Shown here one piece after another: positions 44,629-51,911 of a stretch of 64,000 nucleotides of DNA. Both the position numbers and the translations under genes were made by a program. This stretch comes from CAZQRP01 sp964596125 (GTDB taxonomy: Bacteria; Chloroflexota; Dehalococcoidia; GIF9; UBA5629). The notes under the pieces are model-generated. The model saw nothing but the letters and a program-made list of their open reading frames with translations. It ran no database searches and was not told where the DNA came from. The stretch is from contig CAZQRP010000003.1 in the NCBI GenBank assembly GCA_964596125.1, positions 124,001-188,000 of the forward strand, in the 5' to 3' direction. Each line of letters starts with the position of its first letter. The stretch's first letter is position 1.

Positions 44629-45384
44629 ATGGGCAGAACAGCCCGCCAACAATTGACCTTCATAGGGAAAAGTAATATCACCCTTAACGGCCAGACTATT
44701 TCTTACAGTATTAAGCGCAGCACGAGAGCCAGGCTTGTCAGGCTTGAAATGAGACGAGAGACAGGCCTTACAGTAGTTATTCCAGACAGGTATACTATTG
44801 AGCGGCTGCCACTCATTCTAGAGGAAAAGCGAAACTGGATCCTGAGAAAGTTTTCAGAGTACTGTGAAGCTCAACCATATCATGAAGAAAAGGAACTTAA
44901 AAGTGGTGATACGGTCCCTTACCTGGGGCAGGATTTGGTGATAGAAAAACAACAAAACATCGGGAATGCTGATGGTATAACGTTAAAACAGAACAGGCTA
45001 GCGGTGAGTCTCAGGTCGACCAGCCGGTTTAACACGGCACTCGAGCAGTGGTATCGAGTGCAAGCGGCAAGAGTAGTGAAGAAAAAGATAGATGAACTAA
45101 GCCATCGATTGGGGCTCACCTACAACCGGCTTTTTATACGCGGCCAGAAAACACGCTGGGGTAGCTGCTCACATAAAGGCAACATCAGCGTCAACTGGAA
45201 GCTAATAATGGCACCGGAGCCCGTTATTGACTATGTTATTATCCATGAGCTTGCTCATTTGAAAGAAATGAATCACACAGACAGGTTCTGGGAGTTGGTA
45301 GCCCAGTACTGCCCGCGATATCGTGATCACAAGAAATGGCTTAAGGAACACGAGTCTAATCTCTCCATCAAACCATCTTTTTAA
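44629..45384 (+). CDS. YgjP-like zinc metallopeptidase (DUF45)
   Basis: Cytoplasmic metalloprotein of the YgjP/SprT-like group. The zinc site HELAH is near residues 207-211 in YVIIHELAHLKEMNH, with a further ligand in NHTDRFWELV. It is preceded by the family block KTRWGSCSHKGNISVNWKLI. The N-terminal part (SIKRSTRARLVRLEMRRETG) is the usual beta region. The product is 251 residues, normal length. Protease activity is assumed from the motif; the natural substrate is unknown. Confidence 0.9.
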   Translation: MGRTARQQLTFIGKSNITLNGQTISYSIKRSTRARLVRLEMRRETGLTVVIPDRYTIERLPLILEEKRNWILRKFSEYCEAQPYHEEKELKSGDTVPYLGQDLVIEKQQNIGNADGITLKQNRLAVSLRSTSRFNTALEQWYRVQAARVVKKKIDELSHRLGLTYNRLFIRGQKTRWGSCSHKGNISVNWKLIMAPEPVIDYVIIHELAHLKEMNHTDRFWELVAQYCPRYRDHKKWLKEHESNLSIKPSF

Positions 45385-45580
45385 GGTAACACTGCTTCAA
45401 CACTTTCCATCCCCATTCGGCAGCTTATACAAACTTTATACAAAGAGTAACCTGACTAATAATAAATAAAATCACCATGATACCTCGTCTGCCCTGCTTG
45501 TACAATATCAATATCAATCAATCGGATTTTCGTTTCATTACCATCCTATAGTAGAATACATAAAAATTAAGGAGATTATC

Positions 45581-46108
45581 ATGGAATGGCAGCAGTTAAT
45601 TATCGATGGATATGAGCGGGTGTTGCAGACACTGGAAAAATCACTTGAAGGGCTTACCCAGGCCGATCTGGATAAACAGCCCAATCCTGATTGTAACAGC
45701 ATGGGCTGGCTTGCCTGGCATCTGACCCGGGGGCAGGACAGGCAGATAGCCAGCTTTACGGGGGAAGAGCAACTCTGGATTAAGGATGGGTGGTATGCCA
45801 AATTCAACCGCCCTCCCGATGCTAAAGACACCGGTTTTCGCCATAGTTCTGAAGATGTAAGGGCGTTTAAATCACCTGATGTTAAAACCATCCTGGAATA
45901 CCATCGAGCTGTGCTGGAGCGGTTAAAGAGCTATATTAGCAGCCTTTCCGCCGCCGATCTCGATCTTGAGTTGAATGAGCCGTGGTTCCAACCGCTGCCA
46001 ACGGTTGGGGTACGCCTAGTGAGTGTGATGAGCGATGAGCTCCAGCATGCTGGCCAGATAGCCTACGTGCGTGGTCTGCTGAAAGGCAAAGGCTGGTCGA
46101 ACATTTAG
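45581..46108 (+). CDS. DinB-family protein
   Basis: Four-helix-bundle protein of the DinB/mycothiol-dependent superfamily. The metal-binding histidines are visible in GWLAWHLTRG (near residue 49) and in DELQHAGQIAYVRGLLKG near the C-terminus. Such proteins are metal-dependent, thiol-linked transferases or hydrolases, but the reaction here cannot be assigned. The product is 175 residues. AAGGAG lies 8 bp before the ATG. Stands alone. Confidence 0.85.
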   Translation: MEWQQLIIDGYERVLQTLEKSLEGLTQADLDKQPNPDCNSMGWLAWHLTRGQDRQIASFTGEEQLWIKDGWYAKFNRPPDAKDTGFRHSSEDVRAFKSPDVKTILEYHRAVLERLKSYISSLSAADLDLELNEPWFQPLPTVGVRLVSVMSDELQHAGQIAYVRGLLKGKGWSNI

Positions 46109-46473
46109 ACGACGATAAAACAGTAATAAAAACAGATTGAAAGACGGCCGATGCCCGGTGCCAGAACGGGGAAATGACGTATACTTTTTTCTGCCGGTTA
46201 TTTTTCTATATTGAACAACCATTGTTGTCTGAGAGCGGGATCACCACACCGGCTTGAAAAGGCTATCAGATACCAGTTCGTACCTGTGCTAAAAATAGAA
46301 ATTTTTTTACTGGCATCTCACGTGTCAACCAGGGACCGAATCCCTCGTATACTCTTTTATCCGGAGTGGTATTTCGCTGTTAAAAAAGACAACTGTGAGG
46401 GCTATTGACAGTATGAGTTAAAATAAAACAACACGAGGTCCTGTATTCCAGATCAAGGGAGGTACTACAAACA
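46109..46473. other. 365-bp intergenic region, no supported gene
   Basis: Stops occur in all frames or the frames look unlike protein. A TTGACA at 46406-46411 may belong to the promoter of the next gene, though no -10 is found at the right distance. AAGGGAGG lies before the next ATG. Confidence 0.45.
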
Positions 46474-46710
46474 ATGGCCAAATCGGGAACAAAGACAGAC
46501 GGTCTGTTAATAGGTATATTGGCTATAGCTGCCGGTGTTTTGATACTATGGGGACATCTCTCACTCACACTGGTGGTCGGTTTGTATCTTATTATTTATG
46601 GCATATTAGCAATTATGCCTATCTTGTTAACTCACAAAAGTAGTATAATTAGAGTATCTCTTAAAATGAGGAGGTACTCTAAATGTGTAGTGTTTTATCA
46701 ACTGCCATAG
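46474..46710 (+). CDS. DUF3096-like small membrane protein, 3' end replaced by the IS insertion
   Basis: Two hydrophobic helices (LLIGILAIAAGVLILWG and LVVGLYLIIYGILAI), a pattern shared with the DUF3096 gene at 48377. The last host-derived codons end at ILAI (46616). From 46617 the reading frame runs through the insertion element and adds an unrelated tail to a total of 78 residues. Removing the element and one target copy restores ILAIIRR and a TAA, a 50-residue protein whose stop lies inside the ribosome-binding site of the next DUF3096 gene. Interrupted near its natural end, so it may still be functional. Confidence 0.7.
   Translation: MAKSGTKTDGLLIGILAIAAGVLILWGHLSLTLVVGLYLIIYGILAIMPILLTHKSSIIRVSLKMRRYSKCVVFYQLP
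46603..46616. repeat. Left target-site duplication of the IS
   Basis: ATATTAGCAATTAT directly before the left inverted repeat. It matches ATGTTAGCAATTAT (48346-48359) at 13 of 14 positions. Confidence 0.8.
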
Positions 46711-47204
46711 TAGGAAAAGCTGTAGAGTTAACAGGAATATGGGGAGTAAAGTATATGTTGAAAATAATGAGTTCAGGAATTTTACAAAGAATAAAATCTC
46801 AAATGATGATTGATGTTCCAGAAAGTGGACATTTTGTAAGGTATGGTGAAGCAGAGAAAAGTATATCTTTTAAAGTGATTTTTACTAGACCTTATCCAGC
46901 TAAATTAGCTATTACACACATTGACTATCAGATTCTTTATGGGAACAAGGTCAGACAAAGAAATCAATGGAAAAAATCAATCATTCTTGACAAGGATACT
47001 TTAAGAGTTCCGATAGAATTATTTTACTATCCTCTTGAATCACCATTAGGAATACCTGCATCTCCAAGCGGTTGGAAGTTGACTGGAATCACTACTATAG
47101 AATGTATATATGGTAGATTCGAAAAGGAGTTTGAATCCAAAGTTCTTACTGTAGATTGCTCTATTCCGTGGGAAAAATTGGCAAATGAGGTTCAAAATGC
47201 CTAG
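46683..47204 (+). CDS. Unknown passenger protein of the IS1595-type element
   Basis: Not recognised. The start follows GAGGAGG at normal distance. The 173-residue product has a short hydrophobic N-terminus and then a beta-rich middle (SISFKVIFTRPYPAKLAITH, IDYQILYGNK, RVPIELFYYPLESPLGIPA) like an immunoglobulin- or arrestin-like sandwich. There is no cysteine cluster or catalytic motif. Its stop overlaps the transposase start by 8 bp (AAAATGCCTAG), so the two are coupled and move together. It could regulate transposition or benefit the host; nothing decides. Confidence 0.7.
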   Translation: MCSVLSTAIVGKAVELTGIWGVKYMLKIMSSGILQRIKSQMMIDVPESGHFVRYGEAEKSISFKVIFTRPYPAKLAITHIDYQILYGNKVRQRNQWKKSIILDKDTLRVPIELFYYPLESPLGIPASPSGWKLTGITTIECIYGRFEKEFESKVLTVDCSIPWEKLANEVQNA

Positions 47205-48147
47205 ACCAGATTTCCCGAAGACATTATTCGAGTTCCAGAAGTGGTTCCCAAACGAAGAAGCCTGTTTAAAGTTTCTGATTCAGTCCCGATGGCCTGACGG
47301 ATTCGTTTGTCCTAGGTGTGGCCGCAAGGAATACTACTGGATATCTACTCGTAAGCTATTACGTTGTAAGAAATGTGGATATGACGCATCGGTAACAGCA
47401 GGCACTGTTATGCACCGAAGTAAACAACCTCTTAAGACCTGGTTTCATGCTGCCTATCTAGTTACAACTTATACACCTGGAATGTCAGCCTTGCAGTTTC
47501 AAAGGCAGATGGGATTATCTAGCTATCAAACAGCCTTTACTATGCTACATAAGCTGCGTGCAGGAACAGTCAGAAAAGGCAGAGATAAACTCACTGGAAC
47601 AGTAGAAGTAGACGAAAGCTATATAGGCGGAGAGAAAGCAGGCAAACGTGGCAGAGGAGCAGAAAATAAGGTTCTGGTAGTTGGAGCAGTAGACATTAGA
47701 GGCAAGTATGCTAATCGTCTCCGTCTCAAAGTAATCCCAAATGCTTCAGGAATTACGTTACTTAGCTTCATTAAATCAAATGTCGAGACAGGTTCTACTG
47801 TAAAGACAGATGATTGGCCTAGCTACTCTGGTCTTGCTAAAGCAGGTTACAAACATAGCATAGTGACTGACTTACCACATATTCATAGAGTATTCTCTAA
47901 TCTGAAAACTTGGCTATTGGGTACACATCATGGAGCAGTGAGCAAACAGCATTTACAGGCATATTTAAATGAGTTTACCTTCAGATTCAACAGGAGAAAG
48001 ACTCCAATGGCCGCATTTCAAACGGCGCTCGGATTAGGTACACAACGATTGGGACCTACTTATAAAGGATTGTATAGCGTTGCTAAAGATGGGAAGTGGA
48101 AACACCCAACAAATCCATTACTTAAGATTTTAGGAGCAACTAAATGA
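47197..48147 (+). CDS. IS1595/ISXO2-family DDE transposase
   Basis: The N-terminal zinc ribbon has C38/C41 (FVCPRCG) and C57/C60 (LRCKKCG). The DDE core follows: D139 in GTVEVDESYIGG, a second Asp in KTDDWPSYSG, and the C-terminal acidic residue in LNEFTFRFNRRK. The product is 316 residues and full length, so it is probably active or recently active. ATG 47197 is preferred over 47185 because the family begins at the conserved FP...FQKWF region. It is followed by the folded right-end segment. Confidence 0.93.
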   Translation: MPRPDFPKTLFEFQKWFPNEEACLKFLIQSRWPDGFVCPRCGRKEYYWISTRKLLRCKKCGYDASVTAGTVMHRSKQPLKTWFHAAYLVTTYTPGMSALQFQRQMGLSSYQTAFTMLHKLRAGTVRKGRDKLTGTVEVDESYIGGEKAGKRGRGAENKVLVVGAVDIRGKYANRLRLKVIPNASGITLLSFIKSNVETGSTVKTDDWPSYSGLAKAGYKHSIVTDLPHIHRVFSNLKTWLLGTHHGAVSKQHLQAYLNEFTFRFNRRKTPMAAFQTALGLGTQRLGPTYKGLYSVAKDGKWKHPTNPLLKILGATK

Positions 48148-48148
48148 A

Positions 48149-48292
48149 GGGTGCAGGATTCGGAGGAGTTACGTTCACAGAGAATCGCTATCCGTTGACG
48201 GATTCGCTATCTCCGCCGAAGGCCTCGTCAGGCGAACGTAACTCCTCCGAGTGGAGATTCGGTTGTTCTAGACCAACCGAAGACCTGCACCC
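48149..48292 (+). repeat. Multibranched hairpin segment at the right end of the IS
   Basis: It starts 1 bp after the transposase stop codon. The outer arms GGGTGCAGG (48149-48157) and CCTGCACCC (48284-48292) pair. Inside, CGGAGGAGTTACGTTC (48161-48176) pairs perfectly over 16 bp with 48234-48249. A third stem, TTCGGTTG/CAACCGAA (48258-48265 and 48274-48281), has a TTCTAGAC loop. A small ATCCG-TTGA-CGGAT hairpin sits in the middle. A structured RNA or an insulating terminator is plausible. There is no T-run, so it is not a plain terminator. Confidence 0.75.
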
Positions 48293-48345
48293 ACTTTATT
48301 TTAGCATAGTTGTCAATGAGATATTGGTGAGGCAACTAGATAGGC

Positions 48346-48359
48346 ATGTTAGCAATTAT
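48346..48359. repeat. Right target-site duplication of the IS
   Basis: ATGTTAGCAATTAT immediately after the right inverted repeat, the partner of 46603-46616. It is followed at once by AAGGAGGTAA, the ribosome-binding site of the next gene. Confidence 0.8.
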
Positions 48360-48376
48360 AAGGAGGTAACATTGTA

Positions 48377-48526
48377 ATGTTTGGACTACCTGGAGGCGGT
48401 CTAATATGGGGCATCTTGACCCTCATCTTCGGAATCATAGTGATGATTTTCCCACGGATACTTAATTATCTCGTTGGAATTTGGCTCATTATTGCAGGCG
48501 TTTTAGCTATTATCGCTGCTGTTTGA
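48377..48526 (+). CDS. DUF3096 small hydrophobic protein (49 residues)
   Basis: Two membrane-spanning stretches separated by PRILNY: GGLIWGILTLIFGIIVMIFP and LVGIWLIIAGVLAIIAAV. This is the DUF3096 pattern of a short double-helix protein of unknown function. AAGGAGG (48360-48366) lies 10 bp before the ATG. Before the IS insertion it followed its paralogue (46474) directly, so both were probably in one operon. The element now separates it from the old promoter. Confidence 0.8.
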   Translation: MFGLPGGGLIWGILTLIFGIIVMIFPRILNYLVGIWLIIAGVLAIIAAV

Positions 48527-49035
48527 AATACTACAAACCGGAGAACGCCTATCTGAATGAGGCTCCACACCTATACTGGCAGCCTTATTACTGATTAACA
48601 GTACTGCAAGGTGAGCTGTGTGTTACTCAGGCACTTCAGGCTCCAGTTATAAAGACTTGGCAGGTAATTTGCAGTCTTATGGACCATACCTGCAAGAGCG
48701 GCTATAGGACTATGCCCAGAAATCCAAGGCACTGGAGTAAATCCGATTACTAAATTTGTTCCCAAGGTTTCTCTGTAATAGCTGTGATTGGCAGGACTGG
48801 AAAAGGCATCATGTTCGCAGTCAAGGCCAACCGGGATAGTACCCGGCAGCACCAGTTCAAAAACGGAAACAGGTCAATATTCGATTAAAGAGGAAAAGTC
48901 CCTTTTAAATGCGGATACTTTAAAAGCACAGATGTCAGGAACAGAATAAATGTATCTGGATGTCTGCAGTAGCTTGCATTCCTACCTGCCTTGAGTTAGA
49001 ATGGCTTCACCAGCATGTTTTCAAAGGTCTGTACA
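48527..49035. other. 509-bp intergenic region with no supported gene
   Basis: An 85-codon open frame on the minus strand (48595-48852) has no ribosome-binding site and no recognisable features. I see no tRNA, riboswitch or repeat. AAAGG at 49022-49028 probably serves the next gene. Confidence 0.45.
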
Positions 49036-49410
49036 ATGACGGATTTTACCGAGTTATATAATCGTCTACAGGAAGAGCGGCAGCATTTGCTCGATGAGCT
49101 GGCGCAATTGAGCGTCACCGTCGGACCAGCTGATGAACGACGCGAAGGAAGCCCATTCGGTAAAAGGGAAGAGGAAGCGACCGAAGTTTTTGAATTCGGA
49201 AAAAGGTTAGCCCTGGAGCAACAGCTCAGAGGAGCACTGGCAGACATAGACCACGCTATTGAAAAGTACAAAGCGGGCACATATGGTATATGTGACCGTT
49301 GTGGTCAGGCCATAGACCCTGCCAGGCTTGAAGCGCTGCCCCATGCAAACTTATGTTTGAATTGTAAGGCACAACAGATGAAAGATTTCAGGAGCCGATC
49401 ACTACGGTAA
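49036..49410 (+). CDS. TraR/DksA-type zinc-finger protein
   Basis: A 124-residue member of the DksA/TraR C4 zinc-finger family: a coiled-coil N-terminus (LYNRLQEERQHLLDELAQL), then CDRCGQAIDPARLEALPHAN with LCLNC completing the zinc finger near residues 94-114. DksA proteins bind RNA polymerase's secondary channel, but small Gram-positive-type members such as this one have no assigned function. The ATG at 49036 lies behind AAAGG; the earlier ATG at 49015 is less likely. It starts a run with lspA and rluD. Confidence 0.9.
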   Translation: MTDFTELYNRLQEERQHLLDELAQLSVTVGPADERREGSPFGKREEEATEVFEFGKRLALEQQLRGALADIDHAIEKYKAGTYGICDRCGQAIDPARLEALPHANLCLNCKAQQMKDFRSRSLR

Positions 49411-49411
49411 A

Positions 49412-49891
49412 GTGTGGAGGCAGTGGACTTTTTTAATTACTGCTGTCTTCGTGCTGGCCATAGATCAAATAACCAAGCTATGGCTGCGGTCTGTATTACG
49501 TCCGGGAGAATCACTTCCCGAAATCGGCTCCCTCACTGTAACCCATATACATAATACCGGCTCAGCCTTTGGTCTATTTGCCAATCAGGCCTTCCTGCTA
49601 AGCCTGATTGCCGTAGTCGGGCTCGTTGTTATTTTACTGTTCTATCGTCACCTTTCTCAATCCAGTATTTTAGGCAACATAGTGCTGGGCCTGGTTTTCG
49701 GAGGCGCAGTGGGCAATCTGACCGACCGCATCCGGCTTGGTTATGTTACCGACTTCATTTACATCCGGCTGTGGCATGACTTTTACTGGCCAGCGTTTAA
49801 TATCGCCGATTCAGCTATAACTATCGGCGTACTGGTACTTATCTGCTCCATTATTCTAGGGCTGAAGAAAGAGAATGGTCACCCCTCCTGA
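49412..49891 (+). CDS. lspA: Lipoprotein signal peptidase (signal peptidase II)
   Basis: Aspartyl protease of the inner membrane that cleaves prolipoproteins; its substrates here would include the lipoproteins at 38243, 38723, 39309 and 54607. Four hydrophobic helices. The conserved blocks are DQITKLWLRS, THIHNTGSAFG, GGAVGNLTDRIRLGYVTDFI (catalytic Asp in NLTDR) and FNIADSAITIGV (second Asp). The product is 159 residues. GTG start one base after the upstream stop. The last 17 bp overlap rluD. Confidence 0.96.
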   Translation: MWRQWTFLITAVFVLAIDQITKLWLRSVLRPGESLPEIGSLTVTHIHNTGSAFGLFANQAFLLSLIAVVGLVVILLFYRHLSQSSILGNIVLGLVFGGAVGNLTDRIRLGYVTDFIYIRLWHDFYWPAFNIADSAITIGVLVLICSIILGLKKENGHPS

Positions 49892-50792
49892 GCCGGAACT
49901 CACCACTGTCCAGGTCACCGCACCGGAGGAACGCCTGGATAAATACTTGGTCAAAGAATACCCTGCACTGTCACGCTCGCACCTCCAGAAGCTGATAGAT
50001 AATGGCTCTATTCTGATCAACGGATCAGGAGCGAAACCAGGCCAGAGATTGAATATCGGAGATAAAATAAGCATCAGCTTTCAATATCCGGAGATAGCCG
50101 TTCCTACTGCTGAACCTATCCCGCTGAACATAGTATATGAGGATAACGACCTTATTGTAGTAAACAAGCCAGCAGGACTAACCGTACATCCAGCTCCCGG
50201 GCACACCAGTCATACGCTGGTCAATGCAATCTTAGCCCATTGTCCTGATCTGGCTCATTTTAGTGACTCGTTGCGACCGGGTATAGTTCACCGGTTGGAT
50301 AAGGATACTTCCGGGTTGATAATTGTTGCCAAAAACTATTCTGCTCAGCAGGACTTGATCAAACAGTTTAAAGCCCGCCTGGTCTCCAAAGGATATCTTG
50401 TCCTGATAAAGGGCAGGTTGAGCCCAAACAGAGGGACCATCGAGGGACCCATAGGTCGCGACCCGTCAAACCGTAAACGCATGGCAGTAGTAACCGATGG
50501 CAAACAGGCCTGGACCAGCTATCTGGTTAAAGAATACCTGGATAACTACACGCTGCTCGAGGTCTCTATTGAGACCGGTCGGACTCATCAGATACGTGTT
50601 CATCTGTCCGCCATCGGGTATCCGGTTGTCGGTGATCCAGTCTACGGTGTCAAGTCGGCTTATCTTAAGCGGCAGTTCGTACATGCTTACAAACTGGGAT
50701 TCCGCCTGCCATCTTCGGGTAACTACCAGGAATTTACCTGCGAATTACCCCGGGACTTGAAGTATGCACTTAAGCTTATCTCCGCGACATGA
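49875..50792 (+). CDS. rluD: RluD-family 23S rRNA pseudouridine synthase
   Basis: Modifies uridines in rRNA. An N-terminal S4 domain (RLDKYLVKEYPALSRSHLQK) is followed by the catalytic domain with RPGIVHRLDKDTSGLIIVAKN carrying the active-site Asp, and by TGRTHQIRVHLSAIGYPVVG. 305 residues, normal for RluC/RluD-type enzymes; which uridine is modified cannot be read. Starts inside the end of lspA. Confidence 0.95.
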   Translation: MVTPPEPELTTVQVTAPEERLDKYLVKEYPALSRSHLQKLIDNGSILINGSGAKPGQRLNIGDKISISFQYPEIAVPTAEPIPLNIVYEDNDLIVVNKPAGLTVHPAPGHTSHTLVNAILAHCPDLAHFSDSLRPGIVHRLDKDTSGLIIVAKNYSAQQDLIKQFKARLVSKGYLVLIKGRLSPNRGTIEGPIGRDPSNRKRMAVVTDGKQAWTSYLVKEYLDNYTLLEVSIETGRTHQIRVHLSAIGYPVVGDPVYGVKSAYLKRQFVHAYKLGFRLPSSGNYQEFTCELPRDLKYALKLISAT

Positions 50793-50988
50793 TGATAGAT
50801 ATACAAGGTCCACTTATAGTGATGAGCGGAGCAAAGCCGCATATAAAGACCTTAACGTCTGTTCGTTTTCGGACAGTTCCAAAAGCTCTGTCTGCAATCA
50901 TACGTTCAATAACCCGGTACAGGTAGTGGAAGCTATTGCCTAAAGATATGATAATATGCTACATTGTAGTGAGTACAAGGTGTTTGAA

Positions 50989-51267
50989 ATGATGGACCCT
51001 GATAAATCATACAGCCAGCTTAAGAAGGAGCAAATGGGAAGAGAGGAAGACCTTCTATCCAGGATTCTCGGCAGTGGCGAGGAGTTGAAGCATCTGGCCA
51101 GTTTTGAAGCTGATCTGGGCGTACGGCGAAATGAGATCCTGTTTAAAGTGCAGGTGGAAACAGAGGATACCAAGAACGCCTTAAGACAGGCAGAGCAGCT
51201 CGTCGAACGGCTTAAGAAGCACTTGGCCCAGTTAGAAGGCCTGCACCGCATCCTGACAAAAAAGTAA
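50989..51267 (+). CDS. Small coiled-coil protein of unknown function
   Basis: Not recognised. The start at 50989 lies behind AAGGTG. The 92-residue product is almost entirely helical and charged (MDPDKSYSQLKKEQMGREED; TKNALRQAEQLVERLKKHLA), suggesting a coiled coil. No cysteine, signal peptide or membrane segment. It is transcribed from an AT-rich region (TATGATAATATG) just upstream and stands between rluD and the RDD gene. Confidence 0.6.
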   Translation: MMDPDKSYSQLKKEQMGREEDLLSRILGSGEELKHLASFEADLGVRRNEILFKVQVETEDTKNALRQAEQLVERLKKHLAQLEGLHRILTKK

Positions 51268-51413
51268 ATTTTCTCAGGTATGCACGGAAAAATTCCTCTT
51301 TTTTCCTGTTGCACTTCTTTAATCAGTTAGTGTAATGTTGTTATTACCTTATTATGTTTTAGCAGTGAATTGACTTACTGGTAACAATAAGTACCTTCTA
51401 AGAGGAGTCAGGA

Positions 51414-51911
51414 TTGGAAAAGAAGCCAGAAGAGTTTGCTCTAGAATACGCTGGCTTCTGGATTAGGTTCGGGGCAGGCATAATCGATCTCTTTATTCTA
51501 CTGGCTGTCCCATATAGTATTTGTCTTACAGTTTATAAATTTTCCGCACTTACCATAGATACAGTCCAGATACATCTCCCGATTATCGCAATCTGTTTCG
51601 TATTATGGTTCATACTAATAGTTGCCTACTTTACCGGGTTCTGGGTATGGCGGGGACAGACGCCGGGGAAGATGGCTACGGGGATAAAAGTGATCCGCAC
51701 AGATAGCTCTCCGGTTGCCGTGCAGTTTGCGCTTCTCCGTTATCTGGGCTACCTTATATCCACCATAACAGTGTTCGCGGGCTTTATCTGGATTGCCTTT
51801 GATAGCCGTAAACAAGGGCTCCATGATAAAATTGCGGATACCTATGTGGTAAAATTACCGGTACGGCAAGTAATACTTAAAGAGTCTTATGCTGGAAGCA
51901 GAGTTAGCTGA
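51414..51911 (+). CDS. RDD-family membrane protein
   Basis: RDD-domain proteins carry a conserved Arg-Asp-Asp pattern in membrane helices; function is mostly unknown, with ion exchange shown for a few. Visible here: YAGFWIRFGAGIIDLFILL at the N-terminus, QTPGKMATGIKVIRTD in the middle, a later helix pair, and RKQGLHDKIADTYVV at the end. TTG start at 51414 behind AGAGGAG; 165 residues. Overlaps gltX by 23 bp, suggesting coupling. Confidence 0.88.
   Translation: MEKKPEEFALEYAGFWIRFGAGIIDLFILLAVPYSICLTVYKFSALTIDTVQIHLPIIAICFVLWFILIVAYFTGFWVWRGQTPGKMATGIKVIRTDSSPVAVQFALLRYLGYLISTITVFAGFIWIAFDSRKQGLHDKIADTYVVKLPVRQVILKESYAGSRVS

Larger units (their letters stand above)
46617..48345 (+). mobile_element. 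IS1595-type insertion element with passenger gene (1729 bp)
   Basis: The left end GCCTATCTTGTTAACTCAC (46617-46635) and the reverse complement of the right end, GCCTATCTAGTTGCCTCAC (48327-48345), agree at 16 of 19 positions. Outside them lie 14-bp direct repeats with one mismatch. Inside are a passenger gene, an ISXO2/IS1595-type transposase and a strongly folding right-end segment. The interior is visibly richer in A and T than the flanking genes. Excising it joins two DUF3096 genes cleanly. Known IS1595 members usually make 8-bp duplications, so the longer match is unusual. Confidence 0.88.

Noticed and set aside
46211..46408. 65-codon open frame before the first DUF3096 gene
   Set aside because: No ribosome-binding site, mixed composition, no family resemblance.
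48149..48292. Integron attC-type recombination site
   Set aside because: The arms are imperfectly palindromic as in attC, but no GTTRRRY/RYYYAAC core sites and no integrase are present; the position inside an IS explains it better.
48144..48377. 77-codon open frame after the transposase
   Set aside because: It runs through the folded right end and inverted repeat of the IS and has no ribosome-binding site or family match.
48595..48852. 85-codon minus-strand open frame
   Set aside because: No start signal and no protein-like pattern; lies in a region with no other coding evidence.
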